Assembly (NCBI RefSeq): GCF_037392515.1
Contig: NC_090282.1
Coordinates: 33,531,054-33,595,053, forward strand
Source of the DNA: Haliotis asinina
Taxonomy: Eukaryota > Mollusca > Gastropoda > Lepetellida > Haliotidae
DNA: 64,000 bases
Direction: 5' to 3'
In this document: one piece after another, positions 47,994-56,999 of the stretch
Numbering within the stretch: position 1 is the stretch's first letter
Layout: the number at the start of each line of letters is the position of its first letter
Translations under genes and position numbers: made by a program
The notes under the pieces: generated by a model
The model's database searches: none
The model's input: the letters and a program-made list of their open reading frames with translations, nothing else
Told to the model about the DNA's origin: nothing

Positions 47994-48422
47994 TTAACAA
48001 TGCTCTGCTGTGATGATCACTGCAGTCATCGGGGCTAAATACATGCCATATTTGTGATACAAAGCACAATTGATACAGCTCAAGTCATTATCGATAAACA
48101 GGTCCTTCTCTAAGTCCTCCCACAAATAGAATCGACATTCCGGTGGGATTGGTAAAAAGTGCCATGCTATGCCTGTGTAAATCTGGGTAATAGTAGAACC
48201 TATGACTTTTGTCATCTCAGCCTCGAGTTGTGCCTCATACCTAGCGTATAATTTATTTATTTCCTCGTCTGACATTTTCTGAATCTTATCAGCAGTTATG
48301 TTTTCTCCTAAATATTGTTTTCCCTTACCACCCACAAATAGCGTTATCAGTCTGTCATGTTGCGTGTTGTCCTTTCGTTCCTCTGGAACTAACAACTGCT
48401 CTAGTAATTCATCGCACTCCAT
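47994..48422 (-). CDS. Polinton-like element: conserved unknown structural or accessory protein
   Basis: An intact 142-codon frame from the ATG at 48422 (an in-frame non-ATG start at 48458 is less likely). It contains MSDEEINKLYARYEAQLEAE and a C-terminal hydrophobic part with ALYHKYGMYLAPMTAVII. I recognise the middle motif from uncharacterised genes next to the packaging ATPase in invertebrate Polinton-like elements, so I assign it to the virion module. The only long frame of the element without a visible break. Confidence 0.6.
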   Translation of the reverse strand: MECDELLEQLLVPEERKDNTQHDRLITLFVGGKGKQYLGENITADKIQKMSDEEINKLYARYEAQLEAEMTKVIGSTITQIYTGIAWHFLPIPPECRFYLWEDLEKDLFIDNDLSCINCALYHKYGMYLAPMTAVIITAEHC

Positions 48423-48774
48423 TTTATAATATAGTACTCTAGTTTTTATTTCTAACAAATAATATCAAACATACACTAAACACATAGAGATAAAGGTTAC
48501 ACATGACTAGAACTTCAAAAACCAACATTACTAAAACAAAGGTCGACCTAAAAATTACTAAAACATTACTAAAAATTATGAAAACATTACTAAAAATTAC
48601 TAACATTTACTGAACTTTTATTGAAAACAAGGGCCGGCCACAGTCCATTACTAAAAACAAAGGCTGGCCGCACGCCAATACTAAAATTTTATTACAATAA
48701 AAGCCGACCACTAGGTCATTGCTTGGTAATCCACTGGCTGGTCAGTTTTCAACAAGAGCTTGGCATGTTTAGTT

Positions 48775-49364
48775 TTAGCGAGCCCTGTCTGGTTTACTCT
48801 TCACATGGTTCTCTTCCAAACACTCCTCGAACGAATCCCTGTCCTTGCAGTGAAATAATGCCACCCAGCGCGTCTGCTCCCTCAAATCTGTCAATACCGA
48901 GTTGAATATTTGTGTCAGCACCCAGATGCTGTGATTTGCGAGTCGATCAGAGAAGGCCAGGCATGTTAGCATGTCTCTCTTTTTTGTTATCTCTCTGTTA
49001 GTACTGCAATCATCCAGGATGAACAACGTCGGTTTTCCTTTAAATTGGTTGTGAAACAATATTAAATACTCTTGTAGCGGTGTACCTGGGTCATCACCCG
49101 ACCTCTATTCTTATAAGTCTTGTTCATGGCTATAGTACGGCATAGGATCATGATTTTATCAAATACCTCCTTATAATACCCCTCCAACAAATCCAGCATG
49201 AAAACGGTCTTCCCAAAACCCGTCTGCCCACATAGTATAGCGCAGTGTGGATCGTTGGGCAGAGTGGGGGGTCCTGCGGACAGCCTACTGCAAGTCACCC
49301 CAATACCCCATGCCCCTAGTGGACTTACAGTTTTCGGGCGCGTGGGGGAGGGGGGGGGGGGCAC
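48775..49364 (-). pseudogene. Polinton-like element: FtsK/HerA-type genome-packaging ATPase, frameshifted
   Basis: The upstream frame (49364-49062) carries a Walker A motif, CGQTGFGKTVF, preceded by a hydrophobic strand. The downstream frame (49059-48775) carries a Walker B motif, PTLFILDDCS, then WVLTQIFNSVL and DLREQTRWVALFHCKDRDSF, the sensor region of this family. The two halves are in different frames and the break is near 49060-49080. The C terminus is cut short at 48775. The family (A32-like) pumps DNA into capsids. The order Walker A then Walker B in adjacent frames makes the identification firm even though the copy is dead. Confidence 0.85.
49262..49302. repeat. Internal inverted duplication in the Polinton-like element, arm 1
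   Basis: AGTGGGGGGTCCTGCGGACA through CAAGTCACCCCAA is the near-complement of 50450-50490, about 85-90% by eye. GC-rich against its surroundings. Confidence 0.75.
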
Positions 49365-49375
49365 CCCAACTACTA

Positions 49376-50090
49376 TCAGATGGCTTGTACGAATCTCCCA
49401 TTGTCTATATTAAGTTGTGCATCCATAATTACATATAAATATAATTTCAATTTACCAGGTCTTTGAGCCTTCTTCGTTATTTGAATGGTTATACCCTCGC
49501 TTCCATTGTCGATGCGACGCCCACTACCATGTAGAGTGTTATCATCCGTCGACTCATATCCAACCACAATGCATACTTTCTGCTTAAGTAATCACCAATA
49601 TTCAAGGAGTATAGATCAAGTTCACTGGCCACGTTGTCGAGTAGTGAGTTTCGGTTGATCGCTGGTAGTTTCATTATTTTTTCCCACTGCTGGTGTGCTC
49701 TCATTCCATGGCTAAATAACTGATTAGGCACTCCCTCTATGGTCACCTCTACTTTGGTCTCTATATAACCCATTGTATTCATCCACGGGTATGATTAAAA
49801 TATCTTTCATCGATCGCGCCGGCATGCTCATGTTGATATTCCATACCATGTCCATCTTTTCATACACTATCGTTCTGTGTCGCAGTATCCCATCGTATAG
49901 GATGGTCATTTTTTCCAAAGTACTGATTTCGAATCTGCCGGACTAGTCACCATGTCGAACTCTAAGATGTTGTCGATCTGGTAACTACCCTCATTGATAC
50001 CACCTGGCGTATGCATGACTTGGTAGTAATCATTGAACGTGAGTTCATATGCCAACCTGTCGCCCAAAAGAGGAAACTACTCCTAGAAAA
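49376..50090 (-). pseudogene. Polinton-like element: capsid-like protein, several frameshifts
   Basis: Read on the minus strand, the product is scattered over three frames. One near 50090-49925 contains LLGDRLAYELTFNDYYQV and INEGSYQIDNILEFDMV. Those at 49918-49724 and 49782-49489 contain TILYDGILRHRT and LNIGDYLSRKYALW, and the one at 49567-49376 ends YLYVIMDAQLNIDNGRF. Length and position before the packaging ATPase fit a virion shell protein. The jelly-roll assignment is inference from context, not from a match. Confidence 0.45.
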
Positions 50091-50151
50091 TGCTAGGGCA
50101 TTCACAAGAACCTCACCAACCATCATTGCTACCATGGCCATATTATATACG

Positions 50152-50364
50152 TTACTTTAAAATATTTTCAGGTATAATACCTTGTAATAATACCATACCA
50201 ATGTTCATACTAACCATAAAAACATCTTGCAGGTCGAAGTCGAGTTTTAATTTTATAGCTGGTTGTTTTAAAATAATTTTTGTCAACCGAGCGTATCCTA
50301 CTGCTAATCCGAAAACATCTAATGCGTGGTATGCGTCGTTAATGAATGATTTTCCCTCAGACAT
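50152..50364 (-). CDS. Polinton-like element: small hydrophobic protein
   Basis: A 70-codon frame from an ATG at 50364 with YHALDVFGLAVGYARLTKII and a hydrophobic C-terminal half (DVFMVSMNIGMVLLQGIIPE). It is compatible with a small membrane-associated virion protein. It lies seven bases downstream of the frame above it, on the same strand. Confidence 0.45.
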   Translation of the reverse strand: MSEGKSFINDAYHALDVFGLAVGYARLTKIILKQPAIKLKLDFDLQDVFMVSMNIGMVLLQGIIPENILK

Positions 50365-50370
50365 AATACA

Positions 50371-50697
50371 TTAATGGAAACACATAATTTTAATTATAAC
50401 ATAATATGTGGGTCGATCAGGGGTGTGGGGGTTCCCCTCATTTGGGGTGATCTCATTCGGCTGTCCGCAGGACCTCCCACTGGTTGTGGTTGGGGGTGAA
50501 ACAGCAGCAGTGGCTACTATTCCACCTACGGCCACCCACATGTAATTACTTTTTTTGTGCCTGGCTAAGACATTTTTTCTATCAGCTTCAACTCTTTTTT
50601 GGTTCTTCTTCTTGGTGACTTGCATTACTGGCTCGGCAGGGGTGTGGGGTGTCCCCACTGCAGGACTCTCCACCATGCTGTCCACAGGACTCTCCAC
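50371..50697 (-). pseudogene. Polinton-like element: Pro-rich, Lys-rich protein with one membrane segment
   Basis: The frame contains SPVDSMVESPAVGTPHTP, a basic stretch (TKKKNQKRVEADRKN) and a membrane segment (MWVAVGGIVATAAV). The first ATG in frame is the internal one at MVESPAV. Its 5' part is probably cut off by the LINE insertion just upstream. No family recognised. Confidence 0.45.
50450..50490. repeat. Internal inverted duplication in the Polinton-like element, arm 2
   Basis: TTTGGGGTGATCTCATTCGG then CTGTCCGCAGGACCTCCCACT, the complement of the block at 49262-49302. Similar GGTGTGGGG...CCCC motifs are repeated nearby at 50415 and 50640. Confidence 0.75.
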
Positions 50698-50829
50698 CTT
50701 GTATAGTATTATGAGGGTTCAGGTGATCCTGGCACAGTCAGGCAGGTAAGGCTCATCATCAGCTCAGGGCCCTCGCCCCCTCTACACGCAGCCCAGACAG
50801 CGAATGGGACTTCTCCCAGGAAACACTGC

Positions 50830-51453
50830 CTAGTCGAACCAACCAAGAACTTTTTGGAGAATATGGAGGCTCCCCAACACTGCAGCCTTCTGCATTACCC
50901 AGATTGTCAGAAGGGCTGTGCTCCCGGTGGAGAATCCGGGCACTCTCTTGATCTGCGCTAACAGATCAGGAGGTACCAAACCAAGGGCACCGAGAACAAT
51001 GGGGAACCTGACGACTGTGTACTTGGGATGCAAGCGAGACATTTCAAAGGCGAGGTCCGCATATTTATCATGCTTTTCCTGAATCTTGCCAATCACATTG
51101 CTGTCAAAAGGGACAGAAAATTCAATGATATAAATAATTTCATTGGTTTTATCAAAAAGGACAAGATCAGGTTTGTTGGCTGGAATTCGTCTCAGGCTGT
51201 ATATTGGCCTATTCCAGAGAAGTTTGAAAGCATCATTTTCCTGGACATGTTCAGGGTAGTACCATGGATGGACCTTGGGGTGAAAGTCACAGGCATGTCG
51301 GAGACGATAGTAAAAGCAGCGAACCATGCCATCATGTCTTTTAAGATAAACTGTTTGTGCCAAGGAAGGGCATCCACTGACAAGATTTTGGACAGTCTCT
51401 GTAAATTCATTGCAAAGACGACATTTCATATTGATATTTTCTTTAAGAATCAC
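50830..51453 (-). pseudogene. RLE LINE: zinc-knuckle-like motif and restriction-like endonuclease
   Basis: Open for 207 codons to a TGA or TAG at 50830. It starts with CRLCNEFTETVQNLVSGC, which fits a C-x2-C-x7-H-x4-C knuckle except that Asn (AAT) stands where His is expected. The endonuclease core follows: NKPDLVLFDKTNEIIYIIEF, a PD-(D/E) type metal site that cleaves the target. It is in the same frame as the ORF upstream, separated from it only by a TAG at 51457-51459. Confidence 0.85.
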
Positions 51454-51456
51454 ATT

Positions 51457-52056
51457 CTAGCGATTGCGAGTGGGAAGTGACTGGTCCTGAGCAGCAAAAA
51501 GGAAGCCCTCAGTTTCACATTTGAGACCAGCCGACTTCATCCATGCGAAGGAGTCGGTTGGATTGCTGTTCTGTTCCACACACTGCATGTAAACACGATA
51601 CAATGGCTTCTCAGACAGCTTCTCCACAAAGGACAGACTCTGGGCAGACTTGGTGAAGGACTTCACCTGGTTTACTCCCACCACTGTACCGTCCAGCAGT
51701 ACATTGCCATTAACACAATCAACTTCCAATTTCAAATTGTGTCCAACAACCTTGGCACGCTTAAAGTAGCTGTGGAATTCCTTGCTTTCATCGTGAGTCT
51801 TGACGTGCATCACCATCAGAGGATCATCCGATAAATAAATATGTGCAAAAGTGCACAATAGAATTCTGTCATGAAGAGCTTCCACATTAATCAAACCCCG
51901 ACCTCCTGAATTGATTGGCATGTATAAACGATTAAGAGAGGAACGAGGGTCGTGTGGTCTGTTATCAGACATGATCCTTCTGGTCAGGCGGTCAAGACCC
52001 TGGATGTCTTGTTTTGTCCTATCAACTACTCCAAAGGAATAGGAGAGGACTGGCAC
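51457..52056 (-). pseudogene. RLE LINE: region between reverse transcriptase and endonuclease
   Basis: A 199-codon frame with VVDRTKQDIQGLDRLTRRIM and SGGRGLINVEALHDRI, the conserved thumb-side segment after RT in LINEs. Its end is one nonsense TAG from the endonuclease frame. Its beginning is shifted relative to the RT frame near 52056-52100. Confidence 0.85.
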
Positions 52057-52094
52057 AGCAAAGGTATTGGCGGCTTTGATCTTGTTTCGAGCAT

Positions 52095-52590
52095 TTATCT
52101 CGGAGCTCCAGATTTTCTTAAACGAAATTTATACTCGGCCCGAAGTTTATCTTGAATCTGGGCATTCTGAAGCTTGTCTCGAACTTGCATTCCAAGATAG
52201 GTGTAGGCCTGATCTTCCACGAGATGCTCAATAACTCCTCCCCCTTGTAACTTGACCGATCCATCATTAGTTACCTTGCCACGTTTCAGATGAAGAGTAT
52301 TACTTTTGTCGAGCCTAAAAGTCATGCCAGTATCATTAGAGAAGGACTCGACAAGGAGAACCTGTTCTTTCAAATTGGTCTCTCCTTTGGCAAGGAGCTC
52401 GATGTCATCCATGTAGAGGAGATGAGTAAGAGGTGTTGGAGATCTGTGCTGAGGAGGCCCGGGACTGTAACCCTCCTCCAAATTGAGCAGAAAACTCAAA
52501 GGATTTAGAGACAGACAAAAAAGCAAAGGACTAAAGGAGTCTTCTTGGAAAATTCCCCTTCTGATTGGAATAGATTCCGAAGTCTGCAAC
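52095..52590 (-). pseudogene. RLE LINE: C-terminal part of the reverse transcriptase domain
   Basis: Contains IPIRRGIFQEDSFSPLLFCL (the GIxQGDSLSPLLF motif with G changed to E), then the catalytic LLYMDDIELLAK and a TFRLDKSNTL motif. RT fingers motifs before this are absent because the element is 5' truncated. The upstream end of this frame (52591-52628) belongs to the Polinton-like host, not to the LINE. Confidence 0.88.
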
Positions 52591-52821
52591 TCTCCTTCGC
52601 ATGGGTTGTTGTTCCTTAAGTAATTCAATGAGCTCGGAATTCCTCATACATGAATACCCTTGCATTCCACGGTCACGTGCTTGCTTTTTCAACTCTTTCA
52701 TAGTAGGAGGTTTTTGATATCTTACCCCTAATCAATTTAGTAACTCAGACTTCCTCATACGAGAATACCCCCGCATACCACGTTCACATACTCGCTTTTT
52801 CAACTCGTGCACTGTAGTCAT
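52590..52821 (-). pseudogene. Polinton-like element: two SAP/Rho-N-like motifs in tandem
   Basis: ATG 52821 opens a 29-codon frame with VHELKKRVCERGMRGYSRMR, ending at TGA 52732-52734. Exactly 120 bases on, in the same frame, ATG 52701 opens a second copy (MKELKKQARDRGMQGYSCMR) followed by SELIELL. The pattern LKK-x-A-x-x-RG-x-x-GYS-x-MRKSELI is a small helix-extended-helix DNA-binding fold used in viral and cellular proteins. The second copy runs into the LINE near 52590. The gene is too short for conventional frame-length filters. Confidence 0.65.
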
Positions 52822-52892
52822 CTTACTGGGTTCATGCTATATGTGAATCATTTCTCTAATTGCTTGTCACTTTATCGATCCTGTGAGGCTGC

Positions 52893-53035
52893 ATTCAGCT
52901 CTCAGCCGGCGCAGACTTTATCAAGGCCGTCTATACTGTGTGACCCCAACTCTCTCAGCTGGTATCGGTTTGTATTTAAACATTTGAGTAGTAAAGGGAA
53001 TAGGCCAGCCCACAGTGGAGGCAACCCCTACAGTG
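52893..53035 (-). repeat. Right terminal inverted repeat of the Polinton-like element
   Basis: Ends GGCAACCCCTACAGTG. It is the complement of 46633-46773 over its whole length. A T run follows outside the repeat. Confidence 0.93.
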
Positions 53036-53040
53036 TTTTT

Positions 53041-55810
53041 TTTAAACGTCAAGATGGGTAGTGCCTTTTTGTTTTGGAGTTTTTGAAAGGTCTTGTCTAG
53101 ATCCATGTTATTTTACCTTATATATCTTATATTGGGCGTGGCTTAAAATCCCTATTGCTCATACTACTTGGACCATGTATGCGCCTATCATTTGTGGTAA
53201 CCTAAATTGAAAGTTAATGACACCATTTACATCTGAGTACATGGAATTGTAAACTCGAAAGCAACATTTAATTCAATCTCATTACTAATGGTGACGGAAT
53301 TTGTGCAGATACTGTGGAAACATAAAAGTTCCTTTCAAAATTCAAAAGACAATCTGACAATTATTTTCGGGAACTTTTGTAAAACAGTGTCTTTTATTAA
53401 AACTGCTGCTGTTGGACGGTTTTGCAAATTTGAGAATATAGACAGGTTATTGTGAGATCTAACTACAAAGTTATATTATGTATTTAGTTCAAAGATCAGA
53501 CATTTATGGTGCACACATAACATTAAGCGGAATCTTTGAACCAGGTTCTGTTGTCTGTAGTGTTTCAGTTTTATTATTTATGTTGTGCTGCATACGGTAT
53601 CATATGTATGCGAATGAATACCACGACGACCAACTAAAAAGATGCTCCTTACAGGGTAATATGAAACGTGTCATATCTCACTAAATGTACAAATCAAATG
53701 CCAACCAACGCCAAGACATTGGTCCCTTGGATCATCTGGAGTATACAGAGCAGTAGGACCATCATTTCAAACGAAGTATCGTAGTTGGAGAAAATCATAT
53801 CAACAGCAGCTTGGTTTGTTTTAACTTCAGGTTAATCACTAAATGGATACTACGTGCTAACCTTGTGGTAGTAATTGTCACATGAAAAATGTGGCCTTGT
53901 CTTAGAATGATGACCGAGTGTCACGAATTAGTCTTCAAACAGATGTAAATGTACAACCCATTAGCCGTCTAATCGAAGGCATGCCAGAAGGAAACCAAGG
54001 CTGTGATAATCAGTAAAAATGACATCTGTGTTTTGGTGCCAGTTGATGTATTGCTTCCTCCCTTAGAATAAATCCTGGCAGGGTTTTACCTTGCACGAAG
54101 CTCCACAAGGGTCTCTGTGTCAGTTGAGTTAATGGAATTTATAAATATCATTGTGTACAAGACGCCTTGTCCAGTAAGAAAGAAGTCGTAATGATAAAGA
54201 CGACACAAGCACATTAAAGATATTATTTAGCTTAACCTTATTTCACATATTTTTGTAACAGGATTTCTAGCTTAGGAAACCAGAACAAAGATCGTCGTTG
54301 TTGCTTCTTTGTCATATACAGAATTGTGCAAAAATTATTCGGACACTTGACGTAATTTCCATAGACTTACATCTTGGTTTAGTGTACTAGTGCAAATAAT
54401 TTTCATAAATTTAATTTTCGTGAGATCAAATCAAATTTGCAAATTTATGAGGAATCATCTTACCTTCAATCACTAATTTCCGTAATTTCCGTTGCTTGGT
54501 AGGGGCAACAGTACTGTGCCATGGACTCATTTAACATGGCGGCCAAGCTCATTGTGTAAGAATCCGTAAGTTGATAAATGTGATTAGTTAAATAGTGGTC
54601 GGAAAATTTCAAACTTGTCTATCAAATTTTACACAGATCCATCCTAAACCCACTTCAGAGTGACTAAGCACAACCACCACTTCTCCAGACATAATGCCGG
54701 CTTAGAAGAGTAAATTTAAAATGTACTTTTGTTCACTTATAATCTTCCGACATGACAAAATTACATTTATTATAATTTGCCATCTGTACTGATGTGCTGG
54801 TTCACCAGGATCATACGCTTCTGTTCTCCAACTCTACAGAGGAACTGGGAGTAGGATAATTCTAATGTCATTAATGTAAAACCAAATAATACTCTTAAGA
54901 CCTTCGTCACCAGCCTCGGAATTACGTGTTAACAACCAATGTGGGATACCAGAGTAATTGTGATCGAACATACAGATGCGTTCCTGTAGGCCAAGGACTT
55001 GATTATGTAAATGTACACTTACACACACATATGGAATGTATCAAAGATATCACATCAAGAGGGAATACTGAAGTACATGCAGATATTTCAAGCAGGTTAT
55101 GGTAACTCACTATGTTTGAAAATAAATAATTGACACGAATTCCCACTAATTGAAGGCGACAAAGAATTTTGTATGAGAAAGAAGCATTTAAATGGTCAAA
55201 CATTCAACACTTTGAACACAGAACAAGGAGTGCTTCTGATTTGTGCGTATTTCGTATATGTGAGAGAAGATCAACGTTTTCAACCTGTTAGAGGCATCCT
55301 TTCAAGTAGCCGTTGCATCGTGAATACTCCGACCACGACAGGGACACTTCGTCTGTCTAACGTTACCGATCTACACCAGACAGCTGTGCAGGATGCTCAT
55401 GTTTTTCATATTTAACTGAGGGAGATTCCTCTCTGGAGCACAGTTGCGATAGTTAATGGTTTATCCGCCATCTATTTTTTATGGACAGCATCAGTGTCAG
55501 TACTTTTCCATGTTGTTATGGGAACAGATAACAGTCTGAATCCAATGAATCTGCCATAGATAAGCCTTTCTTTTGCTAGCTTTACGATTATATTGAGACA
55601 CCGGGTGGCGATCACCACGACTTCTTAGTATTTAAGGTTTCTATAAATGTGCACTTTCCTTTTTTATCCAGGAACAAAGCGTATAAGAGATGTACTTTCT
55701 GTGTCTTATTAATTTTTTAGCAAATGGATGTTATGTAGTTGCTTTTAAGCATTGTAGTTAAAAATTCACTTAAAAAATATTGTGAAAAAGAGTAAGGTTA
55801 GTTTTACGAA
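53041..55810. other. Non-coding stretch right of the Polinton-like element
   Basis: No defendable gene. A 68-codon frame at 53478-53684 (+) has one hydrophobic stretch (SVVCSVSVLLFMLCC) and follows a TATTTAG acceptor-like site. It could be a lone membrane exon, but nothing around supports it. Confidence 0.35.
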
Positions 55811-55814
55811 GCAC

Positions 55815-55995
55815 TGAGCATTATGCCAGCTATATGGCCGCGGTCTGTAAATAATCGAGTCTGGACCAGACAATTCAGAGCTCAACAGCATGGACATTTG
55901 GAAACCGATGACATGCGTCTACCAGGTCAGCGAGCCTGACCAACCGATCCCGTTAGTTGAATCTTAAAACAAGCATAGTCGCCTTTTGTGGCAAG
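55815..55995 (-). repeat. Dispersed SINE-like repeat
   Basis: On the minus strand it follows the block order of 17960-18140: the AAAGGCGACTATGC block, GGCTCGCTGACCTGGT, and TGAATTGTCTGGTCCAGACT with CGATTATTTACAG. Confidence 0.75.
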
Positions 55996-56898
55996 CATGG
56001 GCTGCTGAAAAATGTTGCTGTACAATTATGTAAATATATATGATGAAACTCTCAAGTTTCCATTATCACGAGAACCTTTTATGCTCACGAATCTCAGTCA
56101 AGTAGTTGTGTTTTTCTATCTCTAATCTGTTAAAAGCACATGCATAAACAATTCCTTGTTGACCTGAGATACTTTGCGGGACCACATTTGCGGGACAGAC
56201 AGACTTATTGTGACCGACTGGACGAAAATGGAAATGTCATCAACAAATCTACCACAGAATAGTTTTAATAGCTTCACTTACCTTGAATGCTGTCGCCCAC
56301 TTGACGTTTTCGAGCTTTGCAATCGTTGTCGGAAGAGCATGTAGGTTAAAGACCAACACAGCCCGGATTTATCGGAGCAAGTCTGGACATCAAGGGGAAA
56401 TTTGCAGTTTTTAGTAGACGTCTGTCGTCAGTTGAATTTAGCTAGGATCTATACATAAAGCAGAAGAAGCAGTTTCATATATCTTGTATTTCCAGTTTAG
56501 CTGAAAATAGTGGATGGGAAACAGCTAATTGATCATTAGTGAACAATATCAAGTCATCGAAATACGTGAAGCTCAGGTTCAATGTACTTTTCCTTGTTTT
56601 GATTTTGCCGATCCGAGTGAAGCAAATTGCTCCAGTTTGTGATATACCTCTATGACAGTATATGATATCCAAAACACAATACAGTATGGACATATTTAAC
56701 TCTGAACTTATGAATCAGTCATCGTTTATAAGGTTCCCATGTGCCAAATTCTCCGTTTGTCCTTGTGTCGTGTATTTAGTATGTTTTGCAGGTTATAAAT
56801 CTGAATATTGTTTATAAAGTTTATGAAACATCTCGGACGGTTGTTTTTGCCTGGTGCCGAATAAAGTGGATTCATGCAGAGTTCAATAACCGTAGCCA

Positions 56899-56966
56899 CC
56901 TGCAGTCATGTTTACCTGCAGTCATGTTTACCAGGAGGCATGTTTACCAGCAGTCATGTTTACCAG
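56899..56966. repeat. 16-bp minisatellite
   Basis: About four units of TCATGTTTACCAGCAG with small changes. Confidence 0.9.
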
Positions 56967-56999
56967 CCTGCTACCAGCTGGGATCAAAATCACGGCTAC

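Larger units (their letters stand above)
50700..52600 (-). mobile_element. 5'-truncated RLE-type LINE nested in the Polinton-like element
   Basis: About 1.9 kb on the minus strand: part of a reverse transcriptase, its C-terminal region, a zinc-knuckle-like motif and a restriction-like endonuclease, then a short 3' region. This domain order (RT, CCHC, RLE in one ORF) defines R2/R4/NeSL-type LINEs. The 5' end is missing, as in target-primed insertions. GGAGAGT occurs at both junctions (near 52588 and 50694 on the minus strand), a possible short target duplication. It splits the Polinton SAP-like ORF from the Pro-rich ORF. Confidence 0.75.
46633..53035 (-). mobile_element. Degraded Polinton-like element, non-autonomous
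   Basis: It is bounded by inverted repeats of about 140 bp, 95% identical. All viral-type frames are on the minus strand: SAP-like motifs, a small membrane protein, a small hydrophobic protein, a capsid-like protein, an FtsK/HerA-type packaging ATPase and several conserved-looking unknowns. No protein-primed DNA polymerase or retroviral-type integrase is seen, and there is not enough room for them (about 4.5 kb without the nested LINE, against the usual 15-20 kb). I found no convincing 6-bp target duplication. Almost every gene carries frameshifts or stops, so it is a fossil of a Maverick/adintovirus-like element. Confidence 0.75.

Noticed and set aside
51028..51480. 150-codon plus-strand frame
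   Set aside because: Antisense of the LINE endonuclease, which has clear motifs on the other strand.
53478..53684. Lone transmembrane exon of a third CUB gene
   Set aside because: One hydrophobic segment and an acceptor-like site, but no CUB exon between 46 kb and 64 kb.
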